The position numbers were made by a program, and so were the translations under genes. The notes under the pieces were generated by a model. It was not told the origin of the DNA, searched no databases, and worked only from the letters and a program-made list of their open reading frames with translations. Shown here piece after piece: positions 18,087-25,857 of a stretch of DNA of 64,000 nt. Numbering within the stretch: the first letter of the stretch is position 1; the number at the start of each line of letters is the position of its first letter. This DNA comes from an uncultured Christensenella sp. Its GTDB lineage: Bacteria; Bacillota; Clostridia; Christensenellales; Pumilibacteraceae. The stretch is from assembly GCA_949948895.1 (NCBI GenBank), contig CATLHE010000004.1, positions 62,001 through 126,000 on the forward strand, written 5' to 3'.

Positions 18087-19004
18087 ATGAACGCTTACGA
18101 CAGAGCGGTAAACGAAATAAAGAATCTGCGGCGCGAAGCGGAAGACCGCGGTCGGCTTATTTTTAAAGCCGCGCTCGATCGCGACGCGAAGCTCGCCGCG
18201 GCGTACAGGGCGTACATCGAGCAAATGCATTTGTTTGCGCGCGGACAGAAAAACGAGTTCAAAAAGGCGGAAGCCGCGCTCAAAAAAGCGATAGCCGACG
18301 CGGGGCTCAAGAGAGAACAGCTCGACCCGCCTCACGCTTGCAAGCTCTGCCGCGATACCGGAAAGGTGGGCGGCGCGTACTGTTCTTGCGTTATAAGCCG
18401 CGTGATCAATTCCGACAGACACAACCTTACTCTCCCCTCTTACGATTTTGATAAGTGCAAAAGCACCGCGCCGAGCGACAAGCTCAAAAAGCGGTACGAG
18501 GAAGCTGAGGCGTATATAAATTCCTATCCCGACGGCAAGCCGTTTTTTGTGCTCTCGGGCACTGCCGGCACGGGCAAGACCGTGCTTGCGTCCGCTATCG
18601 CGTCCAAGCTGATGGCTCGCGGCGCGTCGGCGGTGACGGTGACCGCCGCGGGGTTTGTCAGGCGCGCGCTCGATTACCACACGCAGTTTTCCATACCCGA
18701 TTATACGGACAGGTTCACGCCTATGCTCGACTGCGACGTTCTCGTGATAGACGATCTCGGGACAGAGAGCGTGCTCAAAAACGTGACAAACGAATATCTT
18801 TATATCGTTATCAACGAGAGATGGCAGGCGGGTAAGTATACCGTTATCACGACCAACCTTACCGCGAGCGGGCTGCTCGGCAGGTACGGCGAAAGCATAT
18901 TCTCTAGGATGTGCGACAAGTCGAAAGCGATAAGCAAGAAGCTTGACGGCGACAACGCGCGCTTGGGCATTAAGACCAAGACGGACAAGACCGACAAAAC
19001 ATAG
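18087..19004 (+). CDS. DnaC/DnaI-type helicase loader ATPase
   Basis: This AAA+ ATPase loads DnaB helicase onto single-stranded DNA. The track frame opens at 17562, but the upstream part overlaps the dnaD-like gene; the ATG at 18087 has a GGGGCGAGG stretch before it and gives 305 residues. The N-terminal helical part carries a zinc-type cluster CKLCRDTGKVGGAYCSC near residue 90, as in DnaI. Walker A is LSGTAGTGKTVLA near residue 157, Walker B VLVIDDLGTE near residue 218, and the sensor region TTNLTASGL near residue 252. The C-terminus is basic and lysine-rich (KTKTDKTDKT). Its helicase target, dnaB, is encoded at the left end of the window. Confidence 0.92.
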   Translation: MNAYDRAVNEIKNLRREAEDRGRLIFKAALDRDAKLAAAYRAYIEQMHLFARGQKNEFKKAEAALKKAIADAGLKREQLDPPHACKLCRDTGKVGGAYCSCVISRVINSDRHNLTLPSYDFDKCKSTAPSDKLKKRYEEAEAYINSYPDGKPFFVLSGTAGTGKTVLASAIASKLMARGASAVTVTAAGFVRRALDYHTQFSIPDYTDRFTPMLDCDVLVIDDLGTESVLKNVTNEYLYIVINERWQAGKYTVITTNLTASGLLGRYGESIFSRMCDKSKAISKKLDGDNARLGIKTKTDKTDKT

Positions 19005-19017
19005 TCAGGAGGCGCAC

Positions 19018-19797
19018 ATGGATTTTACGGGCGTAAAAGACATTTCTATTTACGGAACGGACTGCATAGTCGATATCTCGCGCGGCGACGACGCCGCGTT
19101 GAGGTTTGTTTCCGCCAAGGAGAAATACTTCGAACTCAATGTTGACGACAACGGCATGTTTACCGTGCGCCAAAAGGACCGCAATCTTTTCTACAAGATC
19201 ATTCTGCACAAGATCGAGTTTAAGCTGATACTGCCCAAGTGGTTCCGCGGCAAACTGCGGTTCCGTAATAAGAACGGCGGGCTGTACGTGAGCGGCGCGG
19301 ACTTTGCCGACGTGGAGCTTTCCACCGATAACGGCAAGTTCGATCTCAAAGATATCAAGTGCGACAGTTTTCAGCTAAAAATGCGCAACGGCACGGTGCT
19401 CGCCAAAAACCTTAACGCCGCGAACGGCGCGGGGATCAAGTGCACCAACGGCAATATCAAGATCGAGTCGGCGGTCACGTCGGCGCTTAATATCTCGTGC
19501 AATAACGCCGCTATGTCCATTATCGACGTGGAAGCCAAAAAGTTCGAGTGCACTACTTCGAACGGCGCGATCGACGCGAGCGGGATAGTTTCCGACGAGC
19601 TCAAGCTCGAAACGTCCAACGGCAAAATAACCGCCGCGCCGCTCGGCAAGCGCGACGATTATAAGCTTTCGCTCGATACGCGCACGGGCGCGATAACCGT
19701 CGACGGCGTGGCGTACAAGAAGCTCGCTGACGTCGCGGGCATGAAAAAGCTGTTCGCCAAGACTGCCAATGGGGATATAGACGTCCGCTTCTTCTAG
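19018..19797 (+). CDS. DUF4097-type beta-helix protein
   Basis: AGGAGG 6 nt before the ATG at 19018 sets a 259-residue protein. The sequence is a ladder of short beta repeats of the form 'xGxxxxxxxNGxIxxxxxxx' (for example CTTSNGAIDASG, LETSNGKITAAP, DTRTGAITVDG, TANGDIDVRF), the mark of DUF4097 putative adhesin domains. There is no signal peptide or membrane segment, so this copy is probably cytoplasmic or acts with a partner. It follows the DnaC-like gene by 13 nt and may share its transcript. Function is unknown. The TAG stop is followed one base later by an A-type repeat hairpin in the sense orientation. Confidence 0.75.
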   Translation: MDFTGVKDISIYGTDCIVDISRGDDAALRFVSAKEKYFELNVDDNGMFTVRQKDRNLFYKIILHKIEFKLILPKWFRGKLRFRNKNGGLYVSGADFADVELSTDNGKFDLKDIKCDSFQLKMRNGTVLAKNLNAANGAGIKCTNGNIKIESAVTSALNISCNNAAMSIIDVEAKKFECTTSNGAIDASGIVSDELKLETSNGKITAAPLGKRDDYKLSLDTRTGAITVDGVAYKKLADVAGMKKLFAKTANGDIDVRFF

Positions 19798-19798
19798 C

Positions 19799-20245
19799 CC
19801 AAGCACAGCTTGGATTTTTGTCGTGTATTTGCGTATGCGATTTGTTTTACATTGCGCCCGAATAAGAGCGGAGCATATCATTTATTGTCATTCTGAGCCG
19901 CAGGCGAAGAATCTAGGCGATCCGCCGCATATCGTAAACGCCAAACCAATCGCAACCCATAAACTCTTTTAAATTATTCAGGTGTGATATAAAATCAACA
20001 GCCCCGCCCACACACGGCAGACGGCAAGCGTAAGGCTTGCGGGCTTGCGCCCTAGATCATTCGGCTTCGCCTCAGGATGACAAGGGTCGATAGCGGGATA
20101 TTCTGTTTTTTATTTATTCGGGTGTAACGCACAATTACCGATCTCGTTCACACACGACATTCGCCAAGCCTTTGGCTTGTCATCCTGAGCGTTAGCGAAG
20201 GATCTAGGCGAACCGCCGCTTAGAGTAAACACCCGACCAAACGCG
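19799..20245. repeat. Hairpin-repeat cluster 5
   Basis: From left: A plus (19799-19865, starts 1 nt after the DUF4097 stop), B plus (19890-19912 with second hairpin GGCGATCCGCC), A minus variant with GCAAGC/GCTTGC stem (about 19973-20040), B minus (about 20041-20080), A minus (20114-20179), B plus (20182-20203 with GGCGAACCGCC). No gene is present up to yabP at 20386. Confidence 0.85.
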
Positions 20246-20345
20246 GTTGGATAATTACAGATAGTTTATAAGACAGTATCTACTGTCTTTTTATCATTTA
20301 TATATGTGCTAGGTTTGCTGTCGGCATGTCGTGCCGTGGCTCCGA

Positions 20346-20377
20346 TTGACATAATCCCAAAGCGCGCGGCATAAAAT
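20346..20377 (+). promoter_or_regulatory. Putative promoter of yabP-yabQ
   Basis: TTGACA (20346) is followed after 18-20 nt by CATAAAAT, which ends only 8 nt before the yabP ATG. CATAAAAT also resembles a sporulation sigma-E/K -10 box (CATANNNT), so the sigma factor is uncertain. No Shine-Dalgarno fits between. Confidence 0.4.
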
Positions 20378-20385
20378 ATAGCGCT

Positions 20386-20670
20386 ATGAAAGAACAAAAA
20401 ATCGAAAGCTCGACTGTCAAATTCACTTCGCACGCGATCGCGCTTACCGACCGCAAAAAGGCGACGCTCACGGGCGTGGGCAAAGTGGAAAGCTCCAACG
20501 CTACGGAGATAGTGCTTATCACCTGCCTCGGTCGGCTTGTCATCACGGGCGCGGAGCTCAAGATAGAACGATTCGATATGACCGTCGGCGACGTCGCCGT
20601 GACGGGGAATATCGACGCGCTCAAGTACGCCGTAGCCAAGCCGCCGCTCATTAAACGCATATTCAAATAA
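20386..20670 (+). CDS. yabP: YabP/YqfC-family sporulation protein
   Basis: A 94-residue protein in the YabP family, needed in the mother cell for spore coat or cortex formation in Bacillus. The typical core is visible: HAIALTDRKKATLTGVGKVESSNATEIVLITCLGRLVITG, then LKIERFDMTVGDVAVTGNIDALKY. The start has no clear Shine-Dalgarno, and a promoter-like box lies 8 nt upstream, so translation may be leaderless. It is followed 4 nt later by the YabQ-like gene, the standard pair. Its presence suggests that the organism or its recent ancestor could sporulate. Confidence 0.88.
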   Translation: MKEQKIESSTVKFTSHAIALTDRKKATLTGVGKVESSNATEIVLITCLGRLVITGAELKIERFDMTVGDVAVTGNIDALKYAVAKPPLIKRIFK

Positions 20671-20674
20671 CGCC

Positions 20675-20944
20675 GTGATCGAGATATATTCGTTTATATT
20701 TTCGCTCGGGCTGGGTATTGTCGCAAGGCTTTTGTACCTCGGCGCGAGCGCGCTCGCTAAGCGCACGGATTTCCTGCCCGTTACCGTGGTTTTGGACATG
20801 CTTGTCGCGCTTGTCGTGGGCGGCGCGTTTATCGCGTACATAATCTTCTCCGCCGCCGAGCTCGCGCCGTACATGTTTGCCGCGCTCGGAAGCGGTTACG
20901 TCGTCACGCTCGCTTTGACCAAGCGCAAACATAAAAATGCTTGA
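20675..20944 (+). CDS. yabQ: YabQ-like sporulation membrane protein
   Basis: An 89-residue membrane protein beginning at GTG, with a first hydrophobic helix (YSFIFSLGLGIVARLLYLGASALA) and two more near residues 37-60 and 64-82, then a basic tail KRKHKN. Size, topology and position right after yabP match YabQ, which is needed for spore cortex synthesis. Sequence identity to YabQ is hard to judge by eye, so much of the call rests on context. The GTG start is 4 nt after the yabP stop and probably depends on coupling. Confidence 0.7.
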   Translation: MIEIYSFIFSLGLGIVARLLYLGASALAKRTDFLPVTVVLDMLVALVVGGAFIAYIIFSAAELAPYMFAALGSGYVVTLALTKRKHKNA

Positions 20945-20973
20945 TATAATCGGCGTTTATATACCGCCGTTAA

Positions 20974-21304
20974 GTCATGCAAAAAGGGCGTTTTGATAGC
21001 GCCCTTATATGCCTTTTGGTCGAAGTGGCGAGAATGCCGCGGACATGCTACAACCTTTGCGCTTCGCGCAAAGCAAAAAACCGCCTTTCGGCGGCTTACT
21101 TTTAATATGACAAAAATTCTGTCATCCAAAAGGCAGAGAAGTCCGGATTGGGCACTTTTAAGTGCGAGCGCGACGGGAGTTTACACAGACGTAAATGACC
21201 GAGCGCGAGTCACGCAAAAAGGGCGCTTTGATAGCGCCCTTATATGCCTTTTGGTCGAAGTGGCGAGAATGCCGCGGATTCGCGGCGACCTTTGCGCTTC
21301 GCGC
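20974..21304. repeat. Duplicated unit carrying the tRNA-Pro 3' end
   Basis: Two copies of a roughly 96-bp unit (20974-21070 and 21209-21304) lie 235 bp apart. Each holds a GGGCG/CGCCC hairpin with a T run on the minus strand, then TGGTCGAAGTGGCGAGA, which is the last 17 nt of the intact tRNA-Pro (21459-21475), then an ACCTTTGCGCTTCGCGCAA stretch. The rest of a tRNA is not recognisable. Between the copies is another terminator-like hairpin (21075-21098). No gene is visible in 20945-21458. Confidence 0.8.
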
Positions 21305-21428
21305 AAGCGGTTAGCGAACTGCGCGCTAATTCCTTTTCAATATTTATTTATTTGATTTTCTTTTTTTGCTTTCCGCGTCTCGAGCTTTTTTTTTGGCGCG
21401 CTCTCGTCTCGGAACACTTCGCTCAAAG

Positions 21429-21453
21429 CAAAAAACCGCCTTTCGGCGGTTCT
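21429..21453 (-). terminator. Terminator of tRNA-Pro
   Basis: On the minus strand an AACCGCC/GGCGGTT hairpin with GAAA loop runs into TTTTTTG a few bases after the tRNA 3' CCA. Confidence 0.8.
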
Positions 21454-21458
21454 TGCTT

Positions 21459-21534
21459 TGGTCGAAGTGGCGAGACTCGAACTCGCGGCCTCATGGTCCC
21501 TAACCATGCGCGCTACCAACTGCGCTACACCTCG
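21459..21534 (-). tRNA. tRNA-Pro (anticodon AGG)
   Basis: The 76-nt minus-strand sequence folds completely. The acceptor stem is CGAGGTG/CACTTCG with one G.U pair, the D stem GCGC/GCGC, the anticodon stem CATGG/CCATG around loop TTAGGGA, and the T stem GCGAG/CTCGC around TTCGAGT, with encoded CCA. Anticodon AGG reads proline, and C1-G72 with A73 and G37 are the usual tRNA-Pro identity features. A34 is uncommon for bacterial tRNA-Pro and would need inosine editing to read more than CCU. Terminator-like hairpins and two copies of its 3' 17 nt lie downstream. Confidence 0.95.
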
Positions 21535-21768
21535 TGAGATTGCGTCTTATTATAACACCGTATTTTTTGTTTGTCAATCTTTTTCCTACTTCTTTTGTAA
21601 AAGAAGTGGACAAGAAAACTTTGAACATTTTACCTTTCATTCTTATCCATATTACCTCATTTAACAAATGCAACTTTCTACACAGCTTTGTAAAAGTAAT
21701 CGGTAAGAAAACTTCGCGCGTTTGCCTTTCTTATCTTATCGCTTGTTTTTTAGTTTTTCGGCTTACCC

Positions 21769-22077
21769 TCACTCGCCGCGCCACTGATATATACTTAGAT
21801 CCACCACCCCGCCGTCTGAGACCGCGACGCCCTCCTCGATCAGCATTTTTCTTTGCTCGTCGATACCGCCGAACGCGAATCCCGGCGCGAGCCTGCCCGA
21901 TGCGTTTACCACGCGGTGGCAAGGCACGCTCCCGAAGTACGGGTTTACGTGCAAGGCGTTACCCACTGCGCGAGCTGCGCCTATATGCCCCGACATAAGT
22001 GCGATCTGCGCATAAGTCGCGACCTTGCCCTTCGGGATCTTTTTTACCGTTTCGTATACGCTCTCCGCAAAATCCAT
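21769..22077 (-). CDS. MGMT-type alkyltransferase-like protein (Ogt/Atl DNA-binding domain only)
   Basis: A 102-residue protein consisting of only the C-terminal DNA-binding domain of O6-alkylguanine-DNA alkyltransferases: IPKGKVATYAQIA near residue 14, GAARAVGNAL near residue 33 with the arginine finger, and the active-site motif SVPCHRVVNASG near residue 50. Atl proteins replace this cysteine with tryptophan or alanine, whereas here the cysteine is kept, so alkyl transfer is possible. GAGGT lies 6 nt before the ATG. It is the last gene of the long minus-strand operon, starting 4 nt after the DUF3737 gene. Confidence 0.88.
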   Translation of the reverse strand: MDFAESVYETVKKIPKGKVATYAQIALMSGHIGAARAVGNALHVNPYFGSVPCHRVVNASGRLAPGFAFGGIDEQRKMLIEEGVAVSDGGVVDLSIYQWRGE

Positions 22078-22081
22078 GCGC

Positions 22082-22948
22082 TTACCTCGTTTTGTCCGTT
22101 TTCAAAAGCGTCGGATCGATGAGCACCTTGCCTTTGGCTTTTTGCTCGTCGCGTATTATCTCGCCGACTTCGGGCAGGATTATAACGCCCGAGTACGGGT
22201 TTTTGACGCTGTCGACGCGGCTTCTGATCGTCGCTTTTACATGCGATCTTTCAAAAGCGAGGTCGGTCGCTTTCATCGTGCAGTCGATAAGCTTTAAGTT
22301 CTTGCAATAGCAGAGCGGCTGAGTGCCGATGATCTCGCAATTGATAAAAGTCAGGTTCTCGCTGTACCAAGCTAAATACTCGCCTTTGACAACGCTGTTT
22401 TTTACCGTTATGTTTTTGCCGTGCCAAAACGCGTCCTTGGTATCGAGGTTGCAATGATCGAGCTCCACGTTTTTCACGTACTGAAACGAATACTTGCCGC
22501 GAAAATCCAATCGCGTCGCTCTTATGTTTTCGGCGCGCATCAAAAAATACTCGCTCACCGCCGTAGAGTCGCGGAAGTATATATCGCTTGCCGACCACCC
22601 GAACTCGGGCGAAACTATATCGCTCTCCTCAATTGACACGCCGCGGCACTCGCGCACCGCTTTTATGCCGTGCAGCTTGCTTTTCTTGATGGATATATTA
22701 TCGGTATACCACAGCGCGGCACGGCAGTTTTCGGTCATTTCGCAACCGTCGAGCAAGACGCTGTCGTCATGCCACAGCGGATACCTTAGATCGAAAAAAC
22801 AGTCTTTCGCTTCGACCGCTCCGCACTCTTTGAGCGCGCTCTCGCCGTCCTCTTCGCCCTCGAAACGGCAGTTTTCTATTCTGACTTCGTCGAGCCCGTA
22901 CAGCGCGCGCTCTTCCCCGAACCTTTCGCCTTTGTATTCGTAACCCAC
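22082..22948 (-). CDS. DUF3737 right-handed beta-helix protein
   Basis: A 288-residue cytoplasmic protein that matches DUF3737. It is made of about ten short repeats typical of right-handed beta-helices (for example IENCRFEGE, VEAKDCFFDL, VLLDGCEMTEN, ISIKKSKLHG, VELDHCNLD, ITVKNSVVKG, LTFINCEI, LKLIDCTM), then a C-terminal part with GVIILPEVGEIIRDE. The family is widespread in gut Firmicutes, and no function is established; pectate-lyase-like folds often bind or cleave polysaccharides, but no catalytic residues are evident. It is cotranscribed with the PH-like membrane protein upstream (zero gap). Confidence 0.85.
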   Translation of the reverse strand: MGYEYKGERFGEERALYGLDEVRIENCRFEGEEDGESALKECGAVEAKDCFFDLRYPLWHDDSVLLDGCEMTENCRAALWYTDNISIKKSKLHGIKAVRECRGVSIEESDIVSPEFGWSASDIYFRDSTAVSEYFLMRAENIRATRLDFRGKYSFQYVKNVELDHCNLDTKDAFWHGKNITVKNSVVKGEYLAWYSENLTFINCEIIGTQPLCYCKNLKLIDCTMKATDLAFERSHVKATIRSRVDSVKNPYSGVIILPEVGEIIRDEQKAKGKVLIDPTLLKTDKTR

Positions 22949-23434
22949 TTAGTTCTCCTCTTGTTCTCTCGATTTTTCCGTTTGCTCTTTTATGAACTTG
23001 ACGCCCGCCGTCGCGTCGAACAAATGCCGTACCCTGTATTTTTTGGTCCCGCTCTTCGGCGTTTTCGCCGTGACCGTGACTGTGCCCGTCATCAGGTCGC
23101 GCTCGAAAAACGGTATTTTATACTCGACTTTCGTTACGTCCGCAAACGATACGTACTTGCGCTTGTCTTTATTGATAATGACGAGCCGCGTATTAAAGAC
23201 GATAAGCGTGCGCTCGTTATGCAACGACACGATAACGGATATCGCGCCCGCGCACGCTATCATTATTCCCGCGATAAGAGCAAGCACCCACGACAGCGCG
23301 ATAAACCCCATAGCCGCGCCGATCAATACGACCGTTGCCGTTATTCGCGTAATTATCATCACACGCCTATACGCGCGATAATTCGTGGCGTATTGGTATA
23401 CGAGTTTCTCGTCCGTTTCGCGTTTTTCGTCCAT
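22949..23434 (-). CDS. Small membrane protein with PH-like domain
   Basis: AAAGGAG 6 nt before the ATG at 23434 gives a 161-residue protein. A cytoplasmic N-terminus of about 25 charged residues is followed by two hydrophobic helices (IITRITATVVLIGAAMGFIAL and WVLALIAGIMIACAGAISVIVSL). A C-terminal domain follows (ERTLIVFNTRLVIINKDKRKYVSFADVTKVEYK), which resembles bacterial PH domains of the bPH2 type. The call is an inference from pattern. It lies inside the metG operon, 10 nt downstream of the exchanger gene. The function is unknown. Confidence 0.6.
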   Translation of the reverse strand: MDEKRETDEKLVYQYATNYRAYRRVMIITRITATVVLIGAAMGFIALSWVLALIAGIMIACAGAISVIVSLHNERTLIVFNTRLVIINKDKRKYVSFADVTKVEYKIPFFERDLMTGTVTVTAKTPKSGTKKYRVRHLFDATAGVKFIKEQTEKSREQEEN

Positions 23435-23444
23435 GTCGTCTCCT

Positions 23445-24449
23445 TTAAACAATGATTATGCCCGTAGATATCAAAAGGAATATCACATACAGCAACGGCG
23501 TGACCGTGTTTAACGTTTCCACTCCCGCAAACAGCGCGCGGCTTTGCTTGGGTCGATTTTTAAGGATCATCATGACAAGCGTTACGACCGCCGCCGCTAC
23601 GCCGAGGATCAAAAGCCACTGCGATTCGGTGTTCAGCTCGTACACGCTCGTCGCGCCCGGCATAAACGCGAACATATCGGCTACAAACAGTATCATGAAG
23701 TTGAACACGTTTGAACCTATTATGTTGCCCGCCGCGGCGTTGAAGTTTTTGCGGTGGCACAGCGTGACCGAAGAAATGAGTTCGGGCAAGCTTGTAGCAA
23801 CGCCCAAAAACAGCGCGCCCGCAAACGTTTTGCCCAAGTTGAGCTTGTCCGAAACGATATCGGTAAGGTACGTCATGCAAATAGACAGCCCGATCAAAAA
23901 TATCGCGCATACTACAAAGCGCACCGCCGCCTGTTTCAGCGTTATATTATCGTCCGCGCCGCCGCCCTCGCTCTCCGAGGTTTTGGGCGTCTTTTTTATA
24001 AACAGCACGTACAGCACGAGTATAAGCGGAGACACGACCGAGTACCAGCCTATCTGCAAATATCCGCCGAAGTACATAGCGGCGGCGGTCAGCGCATACA
24101 TACCCAAAAGCACGCCTATCGCCGCATAGTAAAACTTGTTGAACTTGGCTTTTTTCAGTCCGCGCGCGAATATCAACAGCATGACGCCGAAAAATGCCAG
24201 ATTAATAAGGTCGGAACCCAAAATGTTGCCTATCACGAGCGCGTTCTCTCTTACTATCCACACCGCCGAAAGCGAAGTGAAAAGCTCGGGCAAGCTCGTT
24301 ACCGCGGCTAGCATGACGCCGCCTATAAACGCGCCCGAAATACTGCTCTTGGAATCGATAACGTCGACGTACTTGCCTATCTTTATCGACAGAAACACTA
24401 CGCCGGCAACGACAGCGAGATAAGCTATGTATACGAACCAATCGGGCAT
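23445..24449 (-). CDS. Sodium/calcium exchanger family (CaCA) transporter
   Basis: A 334-residue polytopic membrane protein of the CaCA superfamily. Two homologous halves each carry the alpha repeat with acidic ion-binding residues: GGVMLAAVTSLPELFTSLS near residue 43 and GALFLGVATSLPELISSVT near residue 209, followed by GNILGSDLINLAF and GNIIGSNVFNFMI. About ten hydrophobic helices are present. These proteins exchange cations such as Ca2+ for Na+ or H+ across the membrane. The ATG overlaps the stop of the radical SAM gene (TGATG). The exact ion cannot be read from the sequence. Confidence 0.93.
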   Translation of the reverse strand: MPDWFVYIAYLAVVAGVVFLSIKIGKYVDVIDSKSSISGAFIGGVMLAAVTSLPELFTSLSAVWIVRENALVIGNILGSDLINLAFFGVMLLIFARGLKKAKFNKFYYAAIGVLLGMYALTAAAMYFGGYLQIGWYSVVSPLILVLYVLFIKKTPKTSESEGGGADDNITLKQAAVRFVVCAIFLIGLSICMTYLTDIVSDKLNLGKTFAGALFLGVATSLPELISSVTLCHRKNFNAAAGNIIGSNVFNFMILFVADMFAFMPGATSVYELNTESQWLLILGVAAAVVTLVMMILKNRPKQSRALFAGVETLNTVTPLLYVIFLLISTGIIIV

Positions 24450-25087
24450 CAGTTGTTTTCCTCCGTCGTGATACGGTCGTTATAATTATCGGAAACATAC
24501 TCGCGCACTCTGAGCGGCACGCCGAGACTTTTCGCAAGCGCGCGGCACTTTTCCACCGCCGCCGCGCCTATAACGTCCACGACGCTGACCGTCGTGTCTA
24601 TCCCCGCTTTTTTACAGTCCGATACAAACTCCAAGACCGCGCCGAACGCGCGTTCGCCGTAGCGCGAGTTTGTGACGGCGGTGTAATTTTTTGCGTCGCA
24701 ATGATTGAGCGATACCGATACTTTATCTATGCACGGCGCGAGCTCGGGCGCTATATTCCGCCCCGCCGAAAGACTGCCGAGACCGTTGGTGTTCAGCCTT
24801 GTGGTAAGTCCCATGCTCTTGACCCTTTTGGCGCACTCGCACAATACGCCGAGCGCTTCCGTCGGCTCGCCGAACCCGCAAAACACGACTTCGCGCGTCG
24901 TATGCCGCTCTTCGAGCGCGGCGTACATTTTTATCACCTCGTCCGCCGTCGCGTCTCTGTCGAGCCGCAAGTTCACGCCCGCCACGCCGTCGCCCGTATT
25001 ACGTATGCAAAATCCGCATGCGTTTTGGCAGCGGTTGGTGAGATTCACGTAAGCCGTGCCGTCGAGAATGTAAACAAAATTGTTCAT
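24449..25087 (-). CDS. TatD-associated radical SAM protein
   Basis: A 212-residue protein with the radical SAM cluster CQNACGFC (CxxxCxxC) near residue 20, the glycine-rich VFCGFGEPT near residue 68, and TRLNTNG near residue 96. It binds a 4Fe-4S cluster and S-adenosylmethionine. Small radical SAM proteins of this type are recurrently encoded next to tatD in Firmicutes, as here, where the two genes overlap by 4 bp. That link is conserved but unexplained; a shared role in tRNA or DNA metabolism is only inference. The downstream exchanger gene overlaps its stop. Confidence 0.9.
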   Translation of the reverse strand: MNNFVYILDGTAYVNLTNRCQNACGFCIRNTGDGVAGVNLRLDRDATADEVIKMYAALEERHTTREVVFCGFGEPTEALGVLCECAKRVKSMGLTTRLNTNGLGSLSAGRNIAPELAPCIDKVSVSLNHCDAKNYTAVTNSRYGERAFGAVLEFVSDCKKAGIDTTVSVVDVIGAAAVEKCRALAKSLGVPLRVREYVSDNYNDRITTEENN

Positions 25088-25857
25088 TGCTTTTTCATCT
25101 TAAAGAACAGCCTCTCGGCGTTCTCTGCCGTTATCCTTTCTATTTCTTCCGCAGAAAGTCCGCGAAGTTCCGCGAGCTTATCGCGAACGAGCGCGACGTT
25201 TTTGGGGTAATTGATCTCGCCCAGCTTTTGCGCGGGTGACAGGTACGGCGCGTCCGTCTCTATCAAAAGTCGGTCGAGCGGCACGCGCGACGCGACGTCC
25301 GCGAGCACTCTCGCGTTATGGTAAGTCAGCTTGCCGCCGAAAGAGATATACAGTCCTTTTTTGAGACAGATCTCGGCGCTCTCCCACGAGCCCGAATAGC
25401 AGTGCATGACGCCGCTTTGGGGAAACTCGCGCGCGCGCAAAAATTCGATAAAGTCGCCCGTCGCTTCCCGCGAATGGAATATTATCGGCAGTCCTACTTC
25501 GACTGCGAGATCGTACTGCTTGACGAGCGCAACGATCTGCGCGTCGCGGTCGTACGTTTCGTGATGATAGTCAAGACCTATCTCGCCTATCGCGACCACC
25601 TTGTCGTGGCGCGACAGTGTTTTAAACTCGTCCAAAAGTTCGTCGGTCACAATTTCGGGATAGTACGGATGAACGCCGACCGAAGCGTACACACCGTCGA
25701 ATTTTTCGGCGGCTGCGACCGCGTCGCGCGACGACTTGCCGTCGCACCCTACGCATACCAGCGCTTTGAGCCCGTCCTTTTTCATGTCGGCGGCTATGCC
25801 CGCGCCGCCGTCGCCGTACTGCTCGTCGGTTATGTGCGCATGCGAGTCTATCAACAT
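25084..25857 (-). CDS. tatD: TatD-family metal-dependent hydrolase
   Basis: A 257-residue TatD/YcfH-type protein: MLIDSHAHITDEQY supplies the first two metal histidines, IGEIGLDYH near residue 90 the bridging glutamate, IFHSREA near residue 128, MHCYSG near residue 152, and LIETDAPYL near residue 203 the final aspartate. TatD proteins act as Mg-dependent 3'-5' exonucleases on DNA and RNA, possibly in repair or quality control, in the cytoplasm. Its start overlaps the 3' end of metG by 7 bp, the usual metG-tatD order of Firmicutes. Confidence 0.95.
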   Translation of the reverse strand: MLIDSHAHITDEQYGDGGAGIAADMKKDGLKALVCVGCDGKSSRDAVAAAEKFDGVYASVGVHPYYPEIVTDELLDEFKTLSRHDKVVAIGEIGLDYHHETYDRDAQIVALVKQYDLAVEVGLPIIFHSREATGDFIEFLRAREFPQSGVMHCYSGSWESAEICLKKGLYISFGGKLTYHNARVLADVASRVPLDRLLIETDAPYLSPAQKLGEINYPKNVALVRDKLAELRGLSAEEIERITAENAERLFFKMKKQ

